Below, piece by piece: positions 56,299 to 64,000 of a stretch of 64,000 bases of DNA. This stretch comes from Cellvibrio mixtus subsp. mixtus J3-8 (GTDB lineage: Bacteria; Pseudomonadota; Gammaproteobacteria; Pseudomonadales; Cellvibrionaceae), in the NCBI RefSeq assembly GCF_000766945.1, contig NZ_KN266210.1, positions 123,922 to 187,921 of the forward strand. Reading direction: 5' to 3'. How positions within the stretch are numbered: the stretch's first letter is position 1; every line of letters starts with the position of its first letter. The notes under the pieces are model-generated. The model worked only from the letters and a program-made list of their open reading frames with translations. It ran no database searches and was not told the origin of the DNA. The position numbers were made by a program, and so were the translations under genes.

Positions 56299-58314
56299 AT
56301 GAGATCCATCAGGCAAGATCAAGCTGGCACAGTGTCAGGCGACATAAGCCAACGCACGCGTTGGCTCAAACTCGCCAGCCTTGCCTTGCCGATAGTGTTA
56401 TTCATTTTTATGGTGAGCGCCCTCGAGTTGGCGATCAAGGGCAACCATAACCAGTTGCGCAACCAGCAATTGCAACAATTAGGTAAAGATATTGCCGACC
56501 TCAGCCGTTTGCTGGAGCAGGAACTTAACGCGTCCATTTATTTAGTCAACGGTTTGCAAGCTTATGTGGAATCCAAATCCGGCAATCTGCGTGCGGAAGA
56601 AATTGCCCCCTGGCTTACCAATTTGCAAGCGCGCGGCCGCCATATTCGCAATATCGGTATAGCACCGGACAATCGTATCGCCTATATGTTCCCGCTTACA
56701 GGCAATGAGAAGGCCGTGGGGCTTTATTATCCAGACAATCCCAAGCAATGGCCGGACATTGAAAAAGTAATTCAAACACGCAGGGCCAACCTGGTTGGCC
56801 CGCTCGCCCTGGAGCAAGGGGGTAACGGGCTTATTTATCGCTCGCCAGTATTTTTAGAGAATGATCACTACTGGGGAATTATCAGTGTTGTTATCAATGC
56901 CGATACTTTATTCAAACGATTATTTACCTACGCGGATGAGCATAGCTTAGTGCTCAATATTAGCGATCCGGATTCCGGCAAAATTGTGTTAGCCAGCAAT
57001 GCCGTTATGGGCGCGATACAAACGCGGCAAATTATGGAAGTACCGGGACATCGCTGGGAGATTACCGGTGCAGTAGCACCCCTCCCCATGAATTCAACGT
57101 TAATCAGTTTACGAATTGGTGGCTGGCTGGTCGCTTTGCTCACCACCATTTTACTCGCTCGCTTTTTGCGCTCCATCAAAGCACACGCTCAAACCCTGCT
57201 CGCCCTGCGCGAACACCAGGAGCGGTTTGCGCGCATGTTTACCACATCGCCACAAGGCCTCGCACTGCTTGATGATGAGGGTCACTGGATTGAAATAAAT
57301 ACCAGCTTCTGTTTGATGCTGGGTTACACCGCAGCGGATATCCACCAGGCCCGCTTAATTGATCTATTTACTCCGGAAGCCCGGGTGCAGCTGCTTAATC
57401 ACATGCAGGATATTCGCAATGATTACGTATCGCACACCGATCACAGCCGGCAATTTGAGGCACGTTTAATCCGTTCCGACGGGCAATGGTTAACGAGCTT
57501 TATCACCCTTGGTATTTGTTATCGCAGCAATGAAGAAACACACTGGTTGTTACAAATGCTCGATATCAGTGAACGCACGCGGCTGGATCAATTAAAAAAT
57601 GAATTCGTTTCTATCGTCAGCCATGAATTGCGCACGCCTCTCACCGCGATTATGGGGTCGCTGAAATTAATGGCTAGTGGAAAACTGGAACACCATGGCG
57701 GCACCGAAAAAATTCTACAAATTGCCGTGCAAAACAGCGAAAAGCTGGCGCGACTTATCAATGATTTGCTGGATATGGATAAATTGATTGCCGGCAAAAT
57801 GGAATTCGATTCCACCATACAACCTTTATTGCCTTTGATCGAAAAAGCGCTGGAAAGTAATCAATATTACGCGCAGCAATATCAAGTCAGTTATCGTTTA
57901 CAAGTACCCTCCACATCGCCGTTGGTAAATGTTGATGCATTGCGCTTGCAGCAGGTGCTCACCAACCTGTTATCCAACGCCGCAAAATTCTCACCCCCCC
58001 ACAGTGAAATCCTGATCTCGTTATTGCTCGAAGCGGATCGGGTACAAGTGACAATACAAGATCAGGGAACAGGAATCGCCAAAGATCAACAGCACAAATT
58101 ATTTAAAAAATTTTCCCAAATCGATTCCTCATCTACCCGCCAAAAAGGCGGAACAGGTTTGGGCCTTGCAATTAGCAAGGAATTAATTGAACGAATGGGC
58201 GGCAGTATCGGCGTCAATTCGAGCCCCGGCCAGGGCAGTTGCTTTTATTTCAGCTTGCCGCGCGTTGTTGTGGAGGAAGGGGAATTCCCTGCGCCGAATA
58301 TCCGGAAAGGCTAA
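56299..58314 (+). CDS. CHASE-PAS sensor histidine kinase
   Basis: This 671-residue membrane kinase has TM1 (about 26-44), a periplasmic CHASE-like domain (about 70-240, LEQELNASIYLVNGLQAYVES, HIRNIGIAPDNRIAYMFPL), TM2 (about 272-292), a PAS domain (about 305-425), and HisKA with SIVSHELRTPLTAIMG (His442). An HATPase domain follows with N box NLLSNAAKFSP, G1 QDQGTGIA and GGTGLGLAIS. All catalytic boxes are intact. It has no receiver domain, and no response-regulator gene is adjacent. It is followed 110 bp later by a degenerate kinase-like gene on the same strand. Ligand unknown. Confidence 0.93.
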   Translation: MRSIRQDQAGTVSGDISQRTRWLKLASLALPIVLFIFMVSALELAIKGNHNQLRNQQLQQLGKDIADLSRLLEQELNASIYLVNGLQAYVESKSGNLRAEEIAPWLTNLQARGRHIRNIGIAPDNRIAYMFPLTGNEKAVGLYYPDNPKQWPDIEKVIQTRRANLVGPLALEQGGNGLIYRSPVFLENDHYWGIISVVINADTLFKRLFTYADEHSLVLNISDPDSGKIVLASNAVMGAIQTRQIMEVPGHRWEITGAVAPLPMNSTLISLRIGGWLVALLTTILLARFLRSIKAHAQTLLALREHQERFARMFTTSPQGLALLDDEGHWIEINTSFCLMLGYTAADIHQARLIDLFTPEARVQLLNHMQDIRNDYVSHTDHSRQFEARLIRSDGQWLTSFITLGICYRSNEETHWLLQMLDISERTRLDQLKNEFVSIVSHELRTPLTAIMGSLKLMASGKLEHHGGTEKILQIAVQNSEKLARLINDLLDMDKLIAGKMEFDSTIQPLLPLIEKALESNQYYAQQYQVSYRLQVPSTSPLVNVDALRLQQVLTNLLSNAAKFSPPHSEILISLLLEADRVQVTIQDQGTGIAKDQQHKLFKKFSQIDSSSTRQKGGTGLGLAISKELIERMGGSIGVNSSPGQGSCFYFSLPRVVVEEGEFPAPNIRKG

Positions 58315-58423
58315 AAGCTGATCTATACTCAAAGCAGTTTTATTTCCGTTTTGTTTCTCTTTGTTTCTTCGCAGGGCACAATTGTTGCCCATGTCATCCA
58401 CCCCTCATAGTGTCGGGATATAC

Positions 58424-60700
58424 ATGACAGAGTCGCCACAGAATAATGACGTGCCGATGGAGCCTGCCGATGAGTGGACGCTCACACAACAGCAAGTCCA
58501 TTCGCTTTACCATAGCTTGCCAGTCTCTTTGCTCTCATCCATTGTGATCGCCTTGATTCTCAGTTTGTCCCACTGGAAAGTCATTGGGCAAGCAGAAATA
58601 ATTCTATGGAATTTATTATTAGGCAGCACCCTGCTCGCGCGCTTGACCCTATGGATTTTCTGGCAAAACACCTGGCAACTTTATTCAGCCCGTTTCTGGT
58701 TGTGGTGTTTTCGTGTTGGTGTCTGGCTGACCGGAGCAGCCTGGGGTACTACAGCGCTACTGTTATTTGCCGATAACAATGCGATTTACCAGGCTCTACT
58801 CGCTTTTTCACTCGCCGGTGTCGCCGCCGGTTCAATGACATCCCTCACTGCCGATAAATATTCATCATTGGGATTTGTCATTCTGGCAATAACACCACTC
58901 AGCCTGTTTATTTTTTTGGACGAAGGTCCCACAGCGATTGCCATGTCGAGCATGACATTCCTGTTTATATTTTTTGTGATTGCCAGCAGCACCCGCACAC
59001 GGCGCAATATGGAAGAGCAAATCCAGAAAAACCAGCATTTGCTCAAACTCACCACAGAACTCAACCATAAACAGCAGCTGGAAAAAATTATTAACAATGC
59101 CCAGTCAATTTTTATTAGCGATAACGACATTAAATCCGCACTACAAAATCTGTTATGGGAAACCTTGCCTGCCACCAATAGCGAGCAGGGATTCATCGGC
59201 CAGGTTATGCACGCCCCCAATGGCACCCCCTACATGCGCGCACTGATTTTTGGCAGCACGCAAAAAGATAATCGCGATCTGGAAAATTTTCGGATAACCC
59301 ACCTGCCGGAAAATGGTGAATATCGCAACCTGGATAATTTATTTGGCATGATCATGCAATCGGAGCGGCCTGTTATCAGTATTAACCTGGCGCGCGATAT
59401 GCGTGCCGGGACCTTACCGGAAGGCCATCCTAAAATTCACAATTTTATTGGTATTCCTATCTTTAGCGGGCGCGAACAAATTGCGATTCTCGGCCTGGCC
59501 AATTCACCTGGTGGTTATCACCTCGACGATGCCACCAAACTGGAACCCATCCTGAAAACCATTGCGCAATTTGTGCAAACAATGAACCATGAACAACGCC
59601 ATGCCCGTGATCGCGCCGCCCTGGAGGCCACCACGCAACAAACCCAAACTATTTTAAATGATATTGCTGATGGCATCATTACCATCGATAAGCGCGGTAT
59701 TATCCAATCCTTCAATCACGCTGCCGAAACTATTTTTGGTTACCGTGCCCGACAAATTATTGGCAAAAGTATCAGCGCGCTTATGCCTGATCCCTATAAA
59801 TCCATGCACGACGAATATATTCGCAACCATCTCCTCACCGGCAAAAAAAATATTTTGGGAATAGGCCGCGAAGTGATCGGGTTGCGTCGCAATGGCAATC
59901 AATTCCCCATGGACCTCATGGTGTCGCGAGTATTTCAAAACGGTGAGCCAGTGTTTATTGGCATTATCCGTGATATCACTGAAAAAAAGCGTGCCGATAA
60001 CTTACGTAACCAATTTATTACCAGTGCCAGCAAAGAAATTCTTGGCCCCCTGAATCTGATTAGCGAAGCTATTTTGCGCCTGAAAAACAAAGAGCAAAAT
60101 AATTTATCGACGCCCATAAAAAATGTGGTGGATATTGCCCATACCAATAGTTTGCGCTTGCAGCAACTGATGCACGATTTGATCGAAATTCAAAATATAT
60201 CCAAAGGCGATATCAACTTCCGTTTGGAAACCACACCGATTCTGCCACTCCTGGAAGAAGTGGTACGGAGGAACAAAACCTTTGGAGATATTTACCAAAA
60301 TAGAGCGACTATTACTGCCAGCACAGATGACCTGACTATTCATATCGATATCACCCGTTTTTACCAGGCAATGACGCAGCTGCTGCAATACGCATTTAAA
60401 AACTCACCGCCTGACACAGAATTGGTTATTCGCCTTAATGAAGAGCGCAGCCGGGTTAATATCGGCATCCATTTTAATAATCGCGGGCTAACGGATGAGC
60501 AACGTAAAAACCTGTGCGAGCACTTTGGCAATGCAACGGAAAATGAGAAACAGGATTACATTGAACCAGGCGATGTGGGAATTGCAATTGCAAAAGAAAT
60601 CATCGAAAAAATGCATGGAAAAATCCATGTCGAGAACAAAGAAGAATTTTGCTACTTTCAAATAGATTTTCCGCGCGCGATCAACCAGTTCCTAAGCTGA
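58424..60700 (+). CDS. Membrane GAF-PAS protein with a FixL-like PAS and a degenerate histidine-kinase core
   Basis: The start at 58424 gives 758 residues; in-frame ATGs at 58391 and 58361 are alternatives. There are about six transmembrane segments (34-190), a coiled coil, a GAF domain (about 225-395), and a PAS S-box (about 410-525). The PAS carries the FixL-type pattern DPYKSMHDEYI...GIGREV with His462 and Arg482. A HisKA-like region (525-595) reads SASKEILGPLNLI, so Lys537 replaces the phospho-acceptor His. The HATPase-like region (640-755) lacks the N, G1 and G2 motifs (LLQYAFKNSP, FNNRGL, GDVGIAIA). The fold seems kept but catalysis is unlikely. It converges on cheB with 7 bp between stops. 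Confidence 0.88.
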   Translation: MTESPQNNDVPMEPADEWTLTQQQVHSLYHSLPVSLLSSIVIALILSLSHWKVIGQAEIILWNLLLGSTLLARLTLWIFWQNTWQLYSARFWLWCFRVGVWLTGAAWGTTALLLFADNNAIYQALLAFSLAGVAAGSMTSLTADKYSSLGFVILAITPLSLFIFLDEGPTAIAMSSMTFLFIFFVIASSTRTRRNMEEQIQKNQHLLKLTTELNHKQQLEKIINNAQSIFISDNDIKSALQNLLWETLPATNSEQGFIGQVMHAPNGTPYMRALIFGSTQKDNRDLENFRITHLPENGEYRNLDNLFGMIMQSERPVISINLARDMRAGTLPEGHPKIHNFIGIPIFSGREQIAILGLANSPGGYHLDDATKLEPILKTIAQFVQTMNHEQRHARDRAALEATTQQTQTILNDIADGIITIDKRGIIQSFNHAAETIFGYRARQIIGKSISALMPDPYKSMHDEYIRNHLLTGKKNILGIGREVIGLRRNGNQFPMDLMVSRVFQNGEPVFIGIIRDITEKKRADNLRNQFITSASKEILGPLNLISEAILRLKNKEQNNLSTPIKNVVDIAHTNSLRLQQLMHDLIEIQNISKGDINFRLETTPILPLLEEVVRRNKTFGDIYQNRATITASTDDLTIHIDITRFYQAMTQLLQYAFKNSPPDTELVIRLNEERSRVNIGIHFNNRGLTDEQRKNLCEHFGNATENEKQDYIEPGDVGIAIAKEIIEKMHGKIHVENKEEFCYFQIDFPRAINQFLS

Positions 60701-60707
60701 AAACCGG

Positions 60708-61775
60708 TTACAAACGATTGCCACTGCCCAATGCTTTTATTTTCTCCAGCAGCACTTGCCCCATTTTATCCAACGCAACAATCTGATCGACACCACCCAA
60801 TGCCACCGCTTCTTTAGGCATGCCGTACACCACACAACTGGCCTCATCTTGTGCCAGCGTATAACCGCCCCGATTGCGAATAGCCAGCATTCCCCTGGCG
60901 CCATCTTTTCCCATCCCGGTGAGCAATACGCCCACCACATTCTTACCACCGATCTGCGCTACCGATTCCATCATGATATCCACGGCAGGCCGGTGGCGAT
61001 GTACAGGTTCAGCATCGGAAAGTTTTACACGATAATCCGCACCGGAACGCACTACCACCAAATGATGGCCACCCGGAGCCAAAAAAGCATGCCCCGGCAA
61101 AATACGCTCACCGCCTTTGGCTTCCACTACGTGCAAGCGTGTGGTTTTATTTAAACGTTCAGCGAACGTACGCGTAAATCCTGGCGGCATATGTTGGGTC
61201 ATTACTATACCGGGAACTGCCGCAGGCAACTGCACCAATAAATCCTTAATGGCTTCAGTGCCACCGGTAGATGCACCAATCGCAATAATTTTCTCGGTAC
61301 TTTGCAAACTTGCGGACGCCGGTAATTTTTGTTCACTGCCCAATTCCGGACGATTTTTTTTTACCAGTGGCTTTACCTTGACACCCGCTGCGGCGCGAAT
61401 TTTTTCAACTATTAACTCTGCATATTCACGAATGCCACTGGTTACCCCGAGTTTGGGTTTGGGAATAAAATCCAGCGCCCCCAATTCCAACGCACGCAAG
61501 GTTGCATCGGCCCCCTCTTCAGTCAGGGTAGAAATCATTACTACGGGAGTCGGGCGGGCGCCCATTAATTTTTCCAAAAACGCCAGGCCATCCATACGCG
61601 GCATTTCTATATCCAGCGTAATGACATCGGGTGTAAATTGATTCACCATATCGCGGGCCACATACGCATCGGGCGCTGCACCGACTAATGTCATATCCGG
61701 TGCATCATGGATAATTTCTGCCAACAAACTACGCACCAACGCAGAATCATCGACAACCAATACTTTAATCGCCAT
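60708..61775 (-). CDS. cheB: Chemotaxis response regulator protein-glutamate methylesterase CheB
   Basis: CheB removes methyl groups from chemoreceptors and deamidates Gln. The ATG at 61775 with AGGGA upstream gives 355 residues; a TTG two codons earlier is less likely. A receiver domain (about 1-120) has VLVVDDSALVRSLL, Asp55 in TLDIEMPRMDG and KPKLG. The methylesterase domain has the Ser/His/Asp triad in IGASTGGTEA, QHMPPGFTRTFAERLN and LLTGMGKDGARG. It is last in a cheR-cheD-cheB string. Confidence 0.97.
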   Translation of the reverse strand: MAIKVLVVDDSALVRSLLAEIIHDAPDMTLVGAAPDAYVARDMVNQFTPDVITLDIEMPRMDGLAFLEKLMGARPTPVVMISTLTEEGADATLRALELGALDFIPKPKLGVTSGIREYAELIVEKIRAAAGVKVKPLVKKNRPELGSEQKLPASASLQSTEKIIAIGASTGGTEAIKDLLVQLPAAVPGIVMTQHMPPGFTRTFAERLNKTTRLHVVEAKGGERILPGHAFLAPGGHHLVVVRSGADYRVKLSDAEPVHRHRPAVDIMMESVAQIGGKNVVGVLLTGMGKDGARGMLAIRNRGGYTLAQDEASCVVYGMPKEAVALGGVDQIVALDKMGQVLLEKIKALGSGNRL

Positions 61776-61808
61776 ATTCAAATCCCTGGAAATTTCAGAT
61801 GCAAAAAG

Positions 61809-62420
61809 TTAATCAAACAACTCCACGTCACCACTTTTGGGAGTGAACTTGACCCGCATACGGTATTCGCTTTCGCGATCTGTAATTGTACTGTTGTGCA
61901 GGATTTTGATTTTCTTTACCAATACTTGCCCGGTGTCGGGAAAGAAATAAACTTTACGCGGGAACTCACCAAGCAAATCCTTTGCTGTAACGGGAATTTG
62001 CTCAATCTGCAAATAATCCAGCACAAATTCCGCGTTACGCTGCCCAACATTGTTCATTATCATTCCGCGCAGGACATTGCCACCACCGAATACTTTAGCC
62101 TCCATCCGCGAACGGTTCGCGCCCATTTTTAATAAATGGTTGATCAGCAGTTCCATTGCATGAACACCATAACGCGCGGATTCGCCAGGTAAATCTGAAT
62201 TATTGGGATTATCACTGGGTAGTAAAAAATGATTCATGCCCCCCGTACCGGTGTGCTTATCTCGCAAGCAAACTGCGACACATGAACCGAGCACAGTGAC
62301 AATTAATTTGTCGCCAGCGGTAACATAATATTCACCTGGCAAAATCTTTACCGCTTGCCGCCCGAAATGACGATCAAAATAGATATTAGGGGCGAGATAA
62401 ACATTATTATCGTAATTCAT
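61809..62420 (-). CDS. cheD: Chemoreceptor glutamine deamidase CheD
   Basis: CheD deamidates Gln residues of chemoreceptors. The 203-residue product has the catalytic Cys in TVLGSCVAVCLRD, a GGMNHFLLP block with the catalytic His, and the ARYGVHAMELLINHLLKMGA and KVFGGGNVLRG segments. Its start overlaps the cheR end by 14 bp. It precedes cheB, in the same direction. Confidence 0.95.
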   Translation of the reverse strand: MNYDNNVYLAPNIYFDRHFGRQAVKILPGEYYVTAGDKLIVTVLGSCVAVCLRDKHTGTGGMNHFLLPSDNPNNSDLPGESARYGVHAMELLINHLLKMGANRSRMEAKVFGGGNVLRGMIMNNVGQRNAEFVLDYLQIEQIPVTAKDLLGEFPRKVYFFPDTGQVLVKKIKILHNSTITDRESEYRMRVKFTPKSGDVELFD

Positions 62421-63294
62421 TGGCTATCTCTGTAGCTCTGGAGCTTGTCCGTCGATAAGTTGTTTTTCCTACGAGAGATACCAAGTGGTTTGCATGGGAG
62501 AAACTTTCAGAATGACCCGCGATATACAACCCATTCGGGGCGAGTAATTGAACCATACGCTCCAATATTTTAATTTGGGTCGGCTTATCAAAATAAATCA
62601 TCACATTTCGACAAAAAATAAGATCAAATTTTCCATCCAGTGGCCAATCTTTATCCAACAAATTAATCTGACGAAAATCAATTAGCGAGCGCAGTTCCTG
62701 GATGACTTTAGCCCTACCTGAATTAGCGCCTTTTCCGCGCAGAAAGAACTGTTTCTTTTGTTCGATGCTCAGCGATTCGAGCCGTTCCATCGTGTACACA
62801 CCCGCAGCAGCAGTATGCAAAACCTGGCTATCAATATCGGAAGCAATAATCTCAACCGGAGGTGTGTAACTAGCGTAAGCATGTATAGCTGTCATAGCAA
62901 TTGAATAAGGCTCCTCCCCCGTGCTGGAAGCCGCACACCAAATCCGGCATAATTTATTCTTTCCGGACTTTTGAAGGAAATCCGAAAGTATTTGAAAATG
63001 GTGCTCTTCCCGAAAAAATGCCGTGAGATTAGTTGTTAATGCATTTATAAATTCTTGCAATTCATCTGGCGTGTGTTCGAGGTAATCCAGATAGGCCCTG
63101 AAAGAATGCAAATTCAGAAAACGTAGCCGTCGTGCCAGACGGCTATAAACCAATTGCTTTTTGCTATCTGCCAAATGAATACCAGCTTTGCGATGAATTA
63201 CTGCTTTCACCCGATTGAAATCAGCGTCTGCATACTCAAATTCGCGCCCCGAATGCGTACTCACGCTTATCATTCCCGCTGAAATTAATTTCAT
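62407..63294 (-). CDS. cheR: Chemotaxis protein methyltransferase CheR
   Basis: CheR methylates Glu residues of chemoreceptors with S-adenosylmethionine. The 295-residue product has the N-terminal helical domain (about 20-85), the TNLTAFFREEHHF block, the SAM-binding IWCAASSTGEEPYSIAM, and FDLIFCRNVMIYFDKPTQ. A longer and a shorter start are possible near 63294 and 63273. It lies immediately behind a chemoreceptor gene whose C-terminal pentapeptide can tether CheR. Confidence 0.95.
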   Translation of the reverse strand: MKLISAGMISVSTHSGREFEYADADFNRVKAVIHRKAGIHLADSKKQLVYSRLARRLRFLNLHSFRAYLDYLEHTPDELQEFINALTTNLTAFFREEHHFQILSDFLQKSGKNKLCRIWCAASSTGEEPYSIAMTAIHAYASYTPPVEIIASDIDSQVLHTAAAGVYTMERLESLSIEQKKQFFLRGKGANSGRAKVIQELRSLIDFRQINLLDKDWPLDGKFDLIFCRNVMIYFDKPTQIKILERMVQLLAPNGLYIAGHSESFSHANHLVSLVGKTTYRRTSSRATEIANELR

Positions 63295-63335
63295 AAAGAT
63301 GACAGCAAAGTGCCACCGTTACTCATAAAAATATC

Positions 63336-64000
63336 TTAAAACTGCTCCCACTCATCTTCTGCGGAAGACGCAGGTGGAATGAGTTTTTTATTCGCAACTG
63401 AAGCTTTAGCGGCATCTGTTTTTGCCGCTGGCTTAATTGGCGATTTTGTTATCGCCCTGGGGGGGCTGGTACGAATTGAAGGCACAGGGAGATCATGGTT
63501 ATCTCCAAGGCGGAACCTCGACACACTACGATTCAATTGATCTGCTTGTGACTGCAAACTTTCAGCGGCGGCGGCGGCCTGTTCAACCAGCGCCGCATTT
63601 TGTTGGGTCATTTCATCCATTTGCGATACAGCAGTGGATACTTCTTCAATACCGGATGATTGCTCTACAGAAGCGGCCGCAATTTCAGACATGATATCGT
63701 TCACGCGTTTAATAGCCGTAACGATATCTTTCATGGTATCGCCTGATTTGCTAACCAAAACATTTCCATTTTCAATTTTCTTAACAGAGTCAGAAATCAA
63801 ACCTTTGATATCTTTTGCTGCATTCGCCGAGCGTTGCGCCAGCGTTCTTACCTCAGAGGCGACGACCGCAAACCCACGCCCCTGGTCCCCGGCTCGAGCG
63901 GCCTCTACAGCCGCATTCAGTGCCAGAATATTGGTCTGGAAAGCGATGCCATCAATGACGCCAATAATATCTGCAATTTTTTGTGAGGAGTCATTGATCG
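63336..64000 (-). CDS. Methyl-accepting chemotaxis protein (C-terminal part, runs off the window)
   Basis: The frame stays open from the right window edge to the stop at 63336, about 221 codons. It carries the signalling hairpin [44 protein letters not shown], the methylation helix region, a Pro/Lys/Ala-rich flexible tail, and a terminal EWEQF that resembles the CheR/CheB-binding NWETF pentapeptide of Tsr and Tar. The sensor and membrane domains are outside the window, so the ligand is unknown. It precedes cheR by 41 bp. Confidence 0.93.
   Translation of the reverse strand, partial: INDSSQKIADIIGVIDGIAFQTNILALNAAVEAARAGDQGRGFAVVASEVRTLAQRSANAAKDIKGLISDSVKKIENGNVLVSKSGDTMKDIVTAIKRVNDIMSEIAAASVEQSSGIEEVSTAVSQMDEMTQQNAALVEQAAAAAESLQSQADQLNRSVSRFRLGDNHDLPVPSIRTSPPRAITKSPIKPAAKTDAAKASVANKKLIPPASSAEDEWEQF

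Overview
The window comes from the chromosome of a gammaproteobacterium, most likely a Cellvibrio or close relative (order Cellvibrionales). The argument is inference from three things. Gene order matches what I recall from Pseudomonas for several blocks (aat-bpt-infA-clpA-clpS-cspD-icd; mazG-relA-rlmD-cysM-gacS; mucD-lepA-lepB-rnc-era-recO; motY-pyrC-rnt; ccoNOQP-GHIS). There is a secreted multimodular chitinase with long Ser/Val linkers, a Cellvibrio hallmark. There is a polar-flagellum type MotY. No rRNA, tRNA, CRISPR array, prophage or intact insertion sequence was found.

Layout. 1-1035: 5' part of prkA. 1325-9000: N-degron enzymes (aat, bpt), infA, clpA, clpS, cspD and monomeric icd, then rluE with a basic tail. 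10-21.8 kb: HD-GYP protein, mazG, relA, rlmD, a CotH-like lipoprotein, cysM, and the hybrid kinase gacS. 21.8-29.4 kb: recO, era, rnc, a DUF4845 gene, lepB, lepA, then mucD. 29.5-32.9 kb: motY diverging from pyrC-rnt-mmcQ-like. 32.9-41 kb: MaoC-like hydratase, GH18 chitinase with a long regulated-looking leader, djlA, selO, gloA and an orphan Omp85-like barrel. 41-50 kb: a complete cbb3 oxidase operon (ccoNOQP) plus maturation genes (ccoGHIS) and a TauE/SafE-type membrane protein with a His/Met-rich tail, preceded by a perfect FNR/ANR box. 50-56 kb: argG, a chemoreceptor, sbcB, carbonic anhydrase, phhB. 56.3-60.7 kb: two sensor-kinase-like genes in tandem. 60.7-64 kb: cheB, cheD, cheR and the C-terminal part of a chemoreceptor that runs off the window.

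The most interesting features are these. (1) At 58424-60700 a membrane protein carries a GAF domain, a FixL-like PAS domain with a His and an Arg spaced as the haem ligand and distal Arg of FixL, and a kinase core that has lost its phospho-acceptor His and its ATP-binding glycine motifs. It follows an apparently active kinase and lies about 9 kb from an oxygen-regulated cbb3 operon. (2) A CG-centred palindrome overlaps a consensus -35 element about 570 bp upstream of the chitinase, predicting a repressed promoter and a leader of about 550 nt. (3) A compact palindrome downstream of the chitinase looks like two IS3-type ends joined together. (4) The His/Met-rich tail of the TauE/SafE-like protein may buffer copper for the oxidase. 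(5) A 14-bp degenerate tandem repeat sits against the rlmD ribosome-binding site. (6) One palindrome can supply the Shine-Dalgarno sequence to both phhB and the divergent kinase gene.

All gene calls rest on reading the translated sequence and remembered family motifs. No database search was possible.
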